Assembly: GCA_002690445.1 (NCBI GenBank)
Contig: NZER01000210.1
Location: 1 to 6,236, forward strand
Source: Candidatus Pacearchaeota archaeon
GTDB lineage: Archaea > Nanoarchaeota > Nanoarchaeia > Pacearchaeales > GW2011-AR1
Direction: 5' to 3'
Length of the DNA: 6,236 bases
Part shown: in pieces, positions 1-6,236 of the stretch
Layout: each line of letters starts with the position of its first letter
How positions within the stretch are numbered: position 1 is the stretch's first letter
Position numbers and translations under genes: made by a program
Notes under the pieces: model-generated
Seen by the model: the letters and a program-made list of their open reading frames with translations, nothing else
Databases searched by the model: none
Told to the model about the DNA's origin: nothing

Positions 1-21
1 GAACCCCCATTGGCTTGGGGG
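1..21 (-). terminator. Probable intrinsic terminator hairpin after capsid gene (truncated)
   Basis: On the minus strand, 7 nt past the capsid TAA, the arms CCCCCA (21-16) and TGGGGG (9-4) form a 6-bp stem around a 6-nt loop. The sequence then reads TTC and hits the window edge, so the expected T-tract cannot be checked. A terminator downstream of a major capsid gene is common. Confidence 0.4.
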
Positions 22-28
22 CAAGGGT

Positions 29-1027
29 TTATGCCAGGTCGTACAAGAGACCCTGACGACGACGATTGTTGGTGACCAACTGGCCACCAAATACCACGAA
101 CGCAGCACGGGCAAGCTGGTTGCTCGGACGCTGGAACGGGGTCTTCGAGAAGTTGCGGCCAGCCTGCACCTTCAACTTCAGATACTTGGTGTTGAGGAAA
201 TACATACTGTCAGTGACACAATCCCGATCAGCAATCAGCGGTGCGCCACGGAACGTGACATCACCAGTGACACCAAGAGCTGCCTTCCCCGCGCCAGTAA
301 AGCGGGTATGGCCTGTGCCTTCAAACACGGCCTCGTAGTTCCCGTAATGGGTATGCGAAGCAACGAGAAGGGTGGGCTTGTCATTGCCCTCAGAAACCGC
401 ATTCCACATCTGGCCCATGGCCAGAATGCCGGTATACTGATCACCGATCTTGGTCAGGAAATTGGTATACGTGGCCAGCATTTCACCAGTACCAGCAGTG
501 AAATCGCCGCGCTTGTTGTCCCACCACGTATTGGAGGTCTGCGAAATGCCACCCAGCGTTGTGCCGGTTGACTCTGCACAAATGTCCTGCAGGCCAATCA
601 TCGACTTGCCGGACTGGGCATTGTGGATCGAAGCATTGATCGTATCAAATGACTTGGTCATGGCCTGCTTGGCCTTGGCCGTAATCAGTTTGACCGATCC
701 AGACTTACGAGACTCGTCGTCTTCAGTGTCAGAAATGACCACCGGGACGGCGTTGTAGCGGAACTGGTAGAACGCGGCCGTGATGCCGTCGTTCGCGTTG
801 GTGGACAATACGTCGTAACCGTCGAACCACTCGGACGATCCAAGACCGTACATCAGATCTTCCTGGATCTCCTTGCCACCGGTTTCAACTTCCATGACAC
901 CCGAACGCTTGAGACGATCTGTCGTCGGATAGCTGTCGGAGATGTTATCCGTCAGCCGCTTCCGATGCGACCGCATCGTCAATGTCCAAGCCGCGTCCCA
1001 GGTTTCACTGGTGGTTGCAGCAGCCAT
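29..1027 (-). CDS. Major capsid protein, HK97-fold type
   Basis: Main shell subunit, 332 residues. Family hallmarks: MIGLQDICAESTGTTLGGIS followed by the TSNTWWDNK segment (143-172), which corresponds to the 'G-L-x-D/G ... GGI-x-R/Q ... W-W-x-N' block of a widespread phage coat family; PTLLVASHTHYGNYE (218-232), the beta-strand plus helix typical of the A-domain; and the C-terminal block VTFRGAPLIADRDC (257-270), YFLNTKYLKLKV (276-287), and FQRPSNQLARAAFVVFGGQL (298-317) ending in a basic NRRRQG. The HK97 fold is inferred from family membership. There is no long N-terminal delta-like helical domain and no sign of a cleaved prohead peptide, consistent with a separate scaffold gene upstream. 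Start: ATG with AGGGG 8 nt upstream (1040-1036), a good ribosome-binding site as expected for an abundant protein. A 53-nt leader with a hairpin separates it from the scaffold gene, and a probable terminator follows. Confidence 0.92.
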   Translation of the reverse strand: MAAATTSETWDAAWTLTMRSHRKRLTDNISDSYPTTDRLKRSGVMEVETGGKEIQEDLMYGLGSSEWFDGYDVLSTNANDGITAAFYQFRYNAVPVVISDTEDDESRKSGSVKLITAKAKQAMTKSFDTINASIHNAQSGKSMIGLQDICAESTGTTLGGISQTSNTWWDNKRGDFTAGTGEMLATYTNFLTKIGDQYTGILAMGQMWNAVSEGNDKPTLLVASHTHYGNYEAVFEGTGHTRFTGAGKAALGVTGDVTFRGAPLIADRDCVTDSMYFLNTKYLKLKVQAGRNFSKTPFQRPSNQLARAAFVVFGGQLVTNNRRRQGLLYDLA

Positions 1028-1080
1028 AATTGGTACCCCTGTCTATGGGAGCATTCGCTCCCTTTGTTGGCGTTGTAGAG
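1028..1080 (-). promoter_or_regulatory. Leader between scaffold and capsid genes, with hairpin and RBS
   Basis: This is the longest intergenic gap in the window. It holds a perfect 6-bp inverted repeat, GGGAGC/GCTCCC, with a 4-nt loop (1047-1062), and the capsid Shine-Dalgarno AGGGG at 1040-1036. No T-run follows the hairpin on the minus strand and I find no convincing -10/-35 pair, so neither terminator nor promoter is supported. An mRNA processing or stabilising structure that raises coat expression over scaffold is a reasonable inference. Confidence 0.45.
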
Positions 1081-1980
1081 CTACGCCTTCAAACCCAGTG
1101 CTGCCAGCTTTGAGGCAAGCTCTGTTTCGGATAAAGCACCCGAGCCATTATCAGCAGCAACAGAGGGAGTAGACGAGGCATTACCAGCAGCGTTGCGCCG
1201 GACACGTTTCTGGCCAGCCTGTAATTGAGCAGACTTCTGGCCAGCAATTCCGGTGAGCAACTCGTACGCTTCAGCAGGCGTGTAGTTCTTTCTCGTCGCC
1301 GGATTCGGCACAGCGGTCAGGGCGCTGACTTGCGCCTGATACTGGTCAATATCCGGGTACTGCCGACGAGCGTCCTGTGCAGCGGTGTTCTGTGCCTGCG
1401 CGGACTGCTGGACAATATGCACAGCAAGCTGGCGAACTGCGTTCGTCAACTGCTCTACCTGTTGTCCCTGCGTTTCCACTCTCTGGCCCACGTCGGTCTT
1501 GACGACCTCGCGCATAATATCGAGGGCACCTTGCTCCTCGGGGCCGAGTCGGGCACGAACTCCTGCAAAGGGATCTTCCTCCGGGGAGGTAGCATCCACA
1601 CGCGCACTCAGATCGTTCTGCTGGTTCTGCAACGTCGCCATCTGCAAGCGTTGCTGCAGACTCTCGTTCTCCCGCATCTTCTGCGCCGCGGCCTGTGTCT
1701 TTTGCGTATGATCTGCAACAAGACGACGGGCCATCGGTCGAAGTTGCTCGGGTAAGGACTCCATTTCCTCTATCGTTGATAGATTCCGTGGGGCATCCTG
1801 AGTCGCGTCCTCACCGGGGCTTCTGTCTGTGTCAGCGGCAGCCTCATCTTGCAAGCCGTCAATGGGGGGTGCTTCGCTCGGGGACTCAAGGTCAGCCCCC
1901 AGATCGATCACTCCACTGTCAGCAGCAGATTCGGAGATCCCGTCTTCTTCAGGAGAATCCGTTTGGACGACTTCGGTCAT
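1081..1980 (-). CDS. Capsid scaffolding protein (putative)
   Basis: Predicted internal scaffold that co-assembles with coat protein into the procapsid and leaves before or during packaging. The call rests on composition and position directly upstream of the capsid gene, since scaffolds have little sequence conservation. The 299 residues comprise: a very acidic, disordered N-terminus (1-63, rich in D/E/S/A); a helical, Gln-rich coiled-coil stretch (about 85-127); a second helical region (147-205, including the VETQGQQVEQLTNAVRQL segment); a segment YPDIDQYQAQVSALTAVP (208-225); a basic patch QKRVRR (257-262); a flexible Ser/Ala linker; and a C-terminal amphipathic helix (283-299, SETELASKLAALGLKA), the usual place for a coat-binding element. 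No Ser-His-Asp protease signature is seen, so not a fused protease-scaffold. Start: ATG with AAGGA 9 nt upstream (1994-1990), overlapping the preceding stop codon. Confidence is high for structural role, lower for mechanism. Confidence 0.82.
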   Translation of the reverse strand: MTEVVQTDSPEEDGISESAADSGVIDLGADLESPSEAPPIDGLQDEAAADTDRSPGEDATQDAPRNLSTIEEMESLPEQLRPMARRLVADHTQKTQAAAQKMRENESLQQRLQMATLQNQQNDLSARVDATSPEEDPFAGVRARLGPEEQGALDIMREVVKTDVGQRVETQGQQVEQLTNAVRQLAVHIVQQSAQAQNTAAQDARRQYPDIDQYQAQVSALTAVPNPATRKNYTPAEAYELLTGIAGQKSAQLQAGQKRVRRNAAGNASSTPSVAADNGSGALSETELASKLAALGLKA

Positions 1981-1992
1981 CTTATTCTGTCC

Positions 1993-2355
1993 TTATTCGC
2001 CGTGCGGGTCACCGACCCAACTTGGCGATGTGGAGGAAGGTCCGGGATCAGATTTCTGATAGCACCTGGAGCCGCCCGTAGTATCAGACGATTCCTGCAC
2101 ATCCAGTTCCCTCATCAGGCGCTGTTTGTGGCCGTAACTCTCGACCACAACGCCCAGCCCCGGCTCGAACTTCCCATACATGGACGAGTGCGTCGCATGG
2201 ATAAAGTTCTGTTTGGGGTGGGCAAACACCCTGTTGGCCTCGCTGCCGCACTCAACGCACGGCCGGCAAGGCGTGACCTCGCTCCTTAATGAAAAGTAAA
2301 CATCAACTTCCACGAAACCGCAAGTAGAACATTTGTAATCCTCCATTCGAGGCAT
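1993..2355 (-). CDS. FmdB-like zinc-ribbon protein
   Basis: Small 120-residue protein whose N-terminal 45 residues look like a zinc ribbon: MEDYKCSTCG gives C9 and C12, and CRPCVEC gives C30, C33 and C36. C33/C36 are the likelier second knuckle, as in FmdB-type ribbons (Y-x-C-x2-C ... C-x2-C-G), leaving C30 spare. A second conserved-looking block follows at 59-90 (MYGKFEPGLGVVVESYGHKQ and then RLMRELDVQ); similar blocks occur in zinc-ribbon proteins of phage structural modules (recollection, not searched). The last 30 residues are low-complexity Ser/Pro/Gly and look disordered. Function is unknown; binding of nucleic acid or protein in head assembly is only inference. Start: ATG at 2355 with GAAGGG 8 nt upstream (2369-2364), lying inside the end of the glycosyltransferase gene; an in-frame ATG at codon 4 is less well spaced. 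The TAA stop supplies part of the scaffold ribosome-binding site. Confidence 0.8.
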   Translation of the reverse strand: MPRMEDYKCSTCGFVEVDVYFSLRSEVTPCRPCVECGSEANRVFAHPKQNFIHATHSSMYGKFEPGLGVVVESYGHKQRLMRELDVQESSDTTGGSRCYQKSDPGPSSTSPSWVGDPHGE

Positions 2356-2356
2356 A

Positions 2357-2956
2357 TCAGATACCCTTCGTTATGCGGGACAGGAGCCGCAGGCTCACGT
2401 CCTTCTGATGGTCACATCGATAGTCCCTGTCAACCATCACCTTGTATCCCGCCTCGGCAACGCGCTCACAGAAGTGGAAGTCCTCTCCCTTGCCGTCACG
2501 CATCTCAAATCGAGGCTCTTGAATCGCCTCGACCAGCTCTTTTTGCAGCACCATACAGCCACAGCCCACGGCATCGACGTTGAACAGGCGCTCTTTGGGC
2601 CACCGCCGCTGGGGGATCGGCGCGTAGTTCTTGTCTGGCATTCTGAACCAGGTGTCCCACACCAGTCCCTCCATCGTCAGATGCTGGTAGATGCCGTTGA
2701 GACAGGGAAATTCGTCGGCATGATCCAGCAAATTCAGGTTCTTCGGTGGTACTGTATCCGCATCGACCATCCACAGGTGAGTGCAGTCGCTTTGCAGAAA
2801 TTGTTGACATATCTGGTTCCTGTTCTCGACCACGCCCCAGCAGGAGCAGTGGATGTCAATGTCTGCATCCGGCATTTCTCTGGCAAACCACATCAGCCAG
2901 CGTGTCAATTCCCTGTCAACGCCGGCAGCGGTGGGGATTCGCAGAAATACCTTCAA
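2357..2956 (-). CDS. GT-A fold glycosyltransferase, phage-encoded
   Basis: Predicted nucleotide-sugar-dependent glycosyltransferase of 199 residues, about the size of a bare GT-A catalytic domain, with no signal peptide or membrane segment, so cytosolic. Visible motifs: ENRNQIC (44-50) in the nucleotide-binding half; DxD metal site MVDADTVPP with D65 and D67; GCGCMVL (131-137); GEDFHF (157-162) with E158-D159 at the place of the family ED catalytic motif; AGYKVMVD (169-176) and then D182-H183, a likely third metal ligand. The set is complete, so the enzyme looks active. Nine cysteines are present. Start: TTG, chosen because an in-frame TGA lies at 2986-2984 and no in-frame ATG precedes the conserved MKVFLRIPT N-terminus; an in-frame CTG at 2971 is a less likely alternative. 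The Shine-Dalgarno site is weak (GAGAG-rich, 2965-2958). It lies 11 nt after portal and 1 nt before the zinc-ribbon gene. Acceptor (capsid protein, DNA base or host glycan) is unknown. Confidence 0.85.
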   Translation of the reverse strand: MKVFLRIPTAAGVDRELTRWLMWFAREMPDADIDIHCSCWGVVENRNQICQQFLQSDCTHLWMVDADTVPPKNLNLLDHADEFPCLNGIYQHLTMEGLVWDTWFRMPDKNYAPIPQRRWPKERLFNVDAVGCGCMVLQKELVEAIQEPRFEMRDGKGEDFHFCERVAEAGYKVMVDRDYRCDHQKDVSLRLLSRITKGI

Positions 2957-2967
2957 ATCTCTCTCAT
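2953..2967 (-). promoter_or_regulatory. Four-codon mini-ORF before the glycosyltransferase start
   Basis: Directly after the portal TGA (2970-2968) reads ATG AGA GAG ATT TGA. Its stop codon overlaps the glycosyltransferase TTG start in a TTGA arrangement. It could pass ribosomes ending portal translation onto the weak TTG start, or it could be chance. It is out of frame with the glycosyltransferase, so it is not an alternative start for that gene. Confidence 0.3.
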
Positions 2968-5061
2968 TCAGTTCTGGTTCCTGTCAATCACGGCACCGGG
3001 CTGTGAGATTCTCTGGGCGTTGCTGCGTACGGCCGAGTTGACCGAACCGACGGTCTGCTGCACCTGACTCAACGGCGAGCCGGTGCCCCGGCCGTCGCCA
3101 CCGATACTCTCGATCTTGCCAGTGGGCTGGGTCTGACCGCCACCCCCTCCGGCCTGGGCCTGGAAGGCTTCCTGATGCTCCTGCAGGTGCTGCTGTATGG
3201 TTTGCATGATCTGCTGGGCCAGCATCTGGTTGGCCTGGGCCAACTGCTGGAACTTGGGATCTTCCGGCAGTTTCTTATGCACCTCGGCGTGGGTTGTATG
3301 CTGCTCACCCGGATGCACCCTGACCTGCTGACCGCTCATCAGCAGCAGATTCTCGTACTGAGCAGCCCGCTGGGCGTCAATTCGGGCCGCATCCCCGATG
3401 AACTTCTCCATATTCGGCACCCGGAAGCTCTGCAGCACATGGCGCAGCACTTCGTTCCTGGGCACCTGCGGGAACTGCATCAGCCAGGTTGCCAGCGCGA
3501 GGGCATCTTCCTTCTCAATCTCCTCAAACATCGGCTTCATCGACGACGCTTCGACCTCGACGGTGAAACGGGCTGCCATCATATCGCCCCGCACCGCCTC
3601 AAACACCGGATCGTTCTCTGACTCTGCGACGTTGACCAGGAAGGCTTTCGGCTCATAGCGCACATCGCTGATGATCCTGGCGTAGTTGTAGGCCAGCTCC
3701 TTGTATACCTGGGCCACCTTGCCCTGCATCCAGTCACGGTTCAACTGACCGAACGAGGCTTCCAGTGCCGCCTGCGTGGCGGTGCGCCGGGGACCGCCGC
3801 CGGAGGTCAGCGACGAGACGTTGAGAATCTGCTCCTGGTAGTTGCGGTAGTCCGACTCCAGGCCCAGTTGATCGGCCGGGGGCGTGGCCTGCGTCATCTC
3901 CGAGAAGGAGTTGTGTACGTCGTCCACCCAGATGATCTTGCCGTCCTGGGCCTTGTCGATATCGTCACCGATATCCGGGTTGTTGGCCTGCTCTCCCTTG
4001 CGTCCCAGGATCGTGCGCGAGTTGCGCTTGATGCCGTCAGCCCGACGGGTCAGCGACTCGACAATGCCGGCCTGGGTATCCTCGGCGTAAGCCATGACCG
4101 GCAGGCCGTAGAACTCTTCCGGGGTATTGTCGTAGGTCAGGGACGTATAGGGCGTTCCGTTCATCACCAGAAAGCCGCCTCTGGGGGTGAAGTCGTCAGT
4201 AGCGACCATCTCGCCGGTAAGCGGGTCCGGTGCCATGCGGGTTTCCCCGGCAAGGAACGGATGATCGATCTCCAGCACCGGCTTCTTGACGCCCTGCGCG
4301 AAGATGTACTGTTTTTTGTGGATGCGGTCATGCACCTCGCGGAACAGCACGTACTCTCCGAGAATACGTGACTCTTCCTGGGCCTTGCGCTCAACGTCTT
4401 CGCCCTCCTGATCCGACTCCCAGTCCCCGAGCATGAGATCTTCCCGGTCATCGGCGGTCAGGGGCTTGATATCGGCCTTGTGCTGCAGGCGCTCGTCGGC
4501 TTTTACGAACTCCATCGGCACCAGCATTTTTTCGTAACAGTAGCGTTGGTGGCCGAACACATGGTTGGGCGTGACGATATCGCCAAAGAAGTTGAACGGC
4601 GACACGCGCAGGGTAGCGACCATGCCGTTCTGCAACGTGTCGTTGGCCACATACGGCGGCATCAGATCTTCATCGCCGCGAGGGTTGACCACGGTCTTGA
4701 GAATGCCACGGTAGGCGAACAGGGCATCGAAGACCATCTGCTGCACATGCGCCTTGGCATCGGACAATTCGAGCGCGTTGTTGATGGTCCGCTGCATGAT
4801 TTCCGCTTGAAAAGCCTTCTGCGGGGCTGATACGCGGAAGAAGATGCGCGGGTTCTGGAAGACAATGGAGGCAATAATCTGTCGGGCCAGCGGATAGAAC
4901 TGCGAGATCTTGCGGGTCTTGCTGGAATCGAGCGACACCACGTCGTTGAAATCGAGCCGGTACTGTCGATGCAGCCGACGCCAGCGACGGTGATGCTCCT
5001 CCATGAACTTTTCCGTATTGATAAACGTGCTTTGCCAGAAATCTATGTTTTCTTGGTTCAT
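2968..5061 (-). CDS. Portal protein (head-tail connector), long C-terminal tail
   Basis: Forms the dodecameric ring at one capsid vertex through which DNA enters and leaves; it docks the terminase and nucleates scaffold/coat assembly. At 697 residues it is close in size to P22-type portals. The N-terminal region (52-77, SQFYPLARQIIASIVFQNPR and following) resembles the conserved entry to the portal core. Residues 314-352 (PEEFYGLPVMAYAEDTQ, then a long helix with basic residues) look like the stem/clip region. Residues 421-457 (GGGPRRTATQAAL and the following helix) match the conserved portal segment after the stem. Residues 582-595 carry a His-rich motif (H583, H588, H591, H595). Residues 603-636 are Gln-rich helix, probably coiled coil or barrel, followed by a six-glycine linker (638-643 region) and a low-complexity tail. 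Start: ATG with AAAGG 8 nt upstream (5074-5070), overlapping the terminase stop. The gene position between terminase and scaffold supports the call. Confidence 0.92.
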   Translation of the reverse strand: MNQENIDFWQSTFINTEKFMEEHHRRWRRLHRQYRLDFNDVVSLDSSKTRKISQFYPLARQIIASIVFQNPRIFFRVSAPQKAFQAEIMQRTINNALELSDAKAHVQQMVFDALFAYRGILKTVVNPRGDEDLMPPYVANDTLQNGMVATLRVSPFNFFGDIVTPNHVFGHQRYCYEKMLVPMEFVKADERLQHKADIKPLTADDREDLMLGDWESDQEGEDVERKAQEESRILGEYVLFREVHDRIHKKQYIFAQGVKKPVLEIDHPFLAGETRMAPDPLTGEMVATDDFTPRGGFLVMNGTPYTSLTYDNTPEEFYGLPVMAYAEDTQAGIVESLTRRADGIKRNSRTILGRKGEQANNPDIGDDIDKAQDGKIIWVDDVHNSFSEMTQATPPADQLGLESDYRNYQEQILNVSSLTSGGGPRRTATQAALEASFGQLNRDWMQGKVAQVYKELAYNYARIISDVRYEPKAFLVNVAESENDPVFEAVRGDMMAARFTVEVEASSMKPMFEEIEKEDALALATWLMQFPQVPRNEVLRHVLQSFRVPNMEKFIGDAARIDAQRAAQYENLLLMSGQQVRVHPGEQHTTHAEVHKKLPEDPKFQQLAQANQMLAQQIMQTIQQHLQEHQEAFQAQAGGGGGQTQPTGKIESIGGDGRGTGSPLSQVQQTVGSVNSAVRSNAQRISQPGAVIDRNQN
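5058..5061 (-). promoter_or_regulatory. ATGA stop/start overlap between terminase and portal
   Basis: The portal ATG (5061-5059) and terminase TGA (5060-5058) overlap in ATGA, the classical arrangement for translational coupling by re-initiation. A separate Shine-Dalgarno AAAGG sits inside the end of the terminase gene at 5074-5070. Confidence 0.85.
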
Positions 5062-6236
5062 GCTCTGCGCCTTTGCTTGGCGACCGGCACCTGGTCGAGG
5101 ATGTTGGTGCCAAAGAACGGGTTGGCATTCTGACTGGGCTGGGCGCGAGATGGCTGATATAAGTGCATCACCGCGTAACGCAACTCGTCGGCGGCGTGGT
5201 CTTCAGTGTGCGTATCGAGATCTTCGGGGTTGCTCTTGGAGCGGGGCAGGGAGGGCAGGGTGCGGCAGAGGTTGTCGTTCCAGCCGTCGAAGCAATGCAG
5301 CTTGCGCTGGGCCAGCATGTCGTTGATAACGCGCCAGCCGGTGACACGGTCGTTGTTGGCCTTGGTGAGGGAAAGGCCCTGCTGCAAAAATACGTCAGCC
5401 GGCGACTGGTTGACCACTTCCGACAGTCTCCGCTTGACCCACATGGAGGGATCGGCAAAGATCTGCTGGGGTCGTCGGCCGTTGGTATGCGGGTTGGCCG
5501 CGATCATCCGGTCAATCTCATAGGCATGTGTGGAGGCGGTGGAGCCGGCCTGGTAGTATTCACAGAGCCGGTAGACATGGCCGTCGTAATCGATGGTGTA
5601 AAGACCAAAGGACGTGGGCGAAGATTCGCCATAGTCGAGGCCCCCGAACAGGGGCCAATGTTCTGGAATTTCAAATGAGGGGATGACGCAGTGTCTGGAA
5701 CTCCAGTTGGTGAAGTAGGCTCCGAGGGAGACAGACCAGTCACCTTCCAGCCAGGCCCGTACCAGCTCGGGGTCGCCAACGGACTGCAGCCTCTTGATAT
5801 AAAGCGGGTCCGCATCGAGCAAGATCTTGTTGTCGGTGACAAGCGACTTGATCCACATGCGGGGAATGGCCGACTTGTCGTCCTGGATGATCGTTTCCGG
5901 TGCGCCGGCATCGATGAAGTATTCCTTGACCGCCTGGTGGCCGACGCCGCCGGGGTTGCCGGTGGCACGGACCCGCAGGTTATCGATCTTGGCCGTTGAG
6001 CGCAGGCAAGCCTTGAGTTTGTTGTAGCCCCCGAGGTTGGGCCAGTTGCACAACTCGTCGAAGGCGATGTAGGTATACTGGTGCCCCATGTAGTTGTCGG
6101 CATCGGCCTCGCTCTCCAGGTGGCGCAGCCGGAGGGTGACGGTGCCGGTGGCATGGGGGATACGGAACTCATGGACACCTACCTTGTATTCAGTTCCCGG
6201 AAAGGCGGGGTAGAGAACCTTCTTGCCCTCTTCCAC
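5058..6236 (-). CDS. terL: Phage terminase large subunit, C-terminal two thirds (partial)
   Basis: DNA-packaging motor: the ATPase drives genome translocation into the procapsid and the nuclease cuts concatemers. The 392 visible residues run off the window edge. The first codon seen is GTG (Val), very likely internal, because the Walker A loop expected near the N-terminus is absent. Visible motifs, numbered from the window edge: Walker B YIAFDEL with D60 and catalytic E61; ATPase coupling motif ATGNPGG (91-97); an RNase H/RuvC-like nuclease domain from about 197, with metal-ligand candidates D201 (GLDYG), D262 (FADPS) and D346 or D350 (HTEDHAADELRY). The order and spacing match the terminase ATPase-nuclease architecture (Terminase_6C/Terminase_3C type). 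The C-terminus ends in a basic KQRRRA tail. The TGA stop overlaps the portal ATG as ATGA, so the two are probably translationally coupled. Roughly 100-150 residues are probably missing (inference from usual family length). Confidence 0.95.
   Translation of the reverse strand: MEEGKKVLYPAFPGTEYKVGVHEFRIPHATGTVTLRLRHLESEADADNYMGHQYTYIAFDELCNWPNLGGYNKLKACLRSTAKIDNLRVRATGNPGGVGHQAVKEYFIDAGAPETIIQDDKSAIPRMWIKSLVTDNKILLDADPLYIKRLQSVGDPELVRAWLEGDWSVSLGAYFTNWSSRHCVIPSFEIPEHWPLFGGLDYGESSPTSFGLYTIDYDGHVYRLCEYYQAGSTASTHAYEIDRMIAANPHTNGRRPQQIFADPSMWVKRRLSEVVNQSPADVFLQQGLSLTKANNDRVTGWRVINDMLAQRKLHCFDGWNDNLCRTLPSLPRSKSNPEDLDTHTEDHAADELRYAVMHLYQPSRAQPSQNANPFFGTNILDQVPVAKQRRRA

Noticed and set aside
409..425. 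7-bp inverted repeat TCTGGCC/GGCCAGA with a 3-nt loop
   Set aside because: It lies inside the capsid coding region (LAMGQM) and is explained by codon choice; no regulatory context.
1032..1037. GGTACC palindrome just upstream of the capsid start
   Set aside because: A 6-bp palindrome is common by chance and partly overlaps the Shine-Dalgarno; no operator-like extension around it.
1849..2289. 146-residue plus-strand frame, longer than the zinc-ribbon gene
   Set aside because: It spans the scaffold/zinc-ribbon junction and has no family features, whereas the minus-strand frame has paired cysteine knuckles and a good Shine-Dalgarno site.
2408..3067. 219-residue open frame on the plus strand, longer than the glycosyltransferase it covers
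   Set aside because: The minus-strand protein has a full set of glycosyltransferase motifs and fits the operon spacing; the plus-strand frame has no recognisable domain and also overlaps the portal end.
5163..5678. 171-residue plus-strand frame opposite the terminase nuclease domain
   Set aside because: It is antisense to well-conserved nuclease motifs and shows no domain of its own; long antisense frames are expected in GC-rich coding DNA.
6234..6236. GTG at the right edge as a possible terminase start
   Set aside because: The ATPase Walker A region would be missing, so this codon is almost certainly an internal valine of a longer gene.

Overview
The window is one block of a tailed-phage (Caudoviricetes) head-morphogenesis operon, from a free phage or a prophage. 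Every supported gene lies on the minus strand, so transcription runs from high to low coordinates. The host cannot be named from this stretch. The moderately GC-rich composition and ordinary Shine-Dalgarno sites fit a bacterial host, but nothing narrows it further.

In transcription order the genes are: terminase large subunit (6236-5058, cut by the window edge so the N-terminal part of the ATPase is missing); a long portal protein (5061-2968); a small GT-A-type glycosyltransferase (2956-2357); a zinc-ribbon protein of the FmdB-like type (2355-1993); a scaffolding-type protein (1980-1081); and the major capsid protein (1027-29). A G/C-rich hairpin just after the capsid gene looks like the start of a terminator that runs off the left edge.

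The genes are packed very tightly. Terminase and portal share an ATGA stop/start overlap. Portal and glycosyltransferase are 11 nt apart, glycosyltransferase and zinc ribbon 1 nt, and zinc ribbon and scaffold 12 nt. The only real gap is 53 nt before the capsid gene, and it holds a small perfect hairpin. This suggests one polycistronic message with translational coupling. There is no gene-free stretch over 300 bases, and no tRNA, CRISPR, insertion sequence or repeat array.

The core logic is standard. Scaffold and coat protein co-assemble a procapsid around the portal ring, and the terminase docks on the portal to pump in DNA. No head maturation protease is visible, so assembly is probably of the non-proteolytic P22/T7 scaffold-exit type (inference). 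The non-standard part is the glycosyltransferase plus zinc-ribbon pair inserted between portal and scaffold. The glycosyltransferase has its expected metal-binding and catalytic motifs, begins with a rare TTG codon, and is preceded by a four-codon mini-ORF that exactly fills the space after the portal stop. These are the most interesting points here. I see no convincing evidence of a wholly new system.
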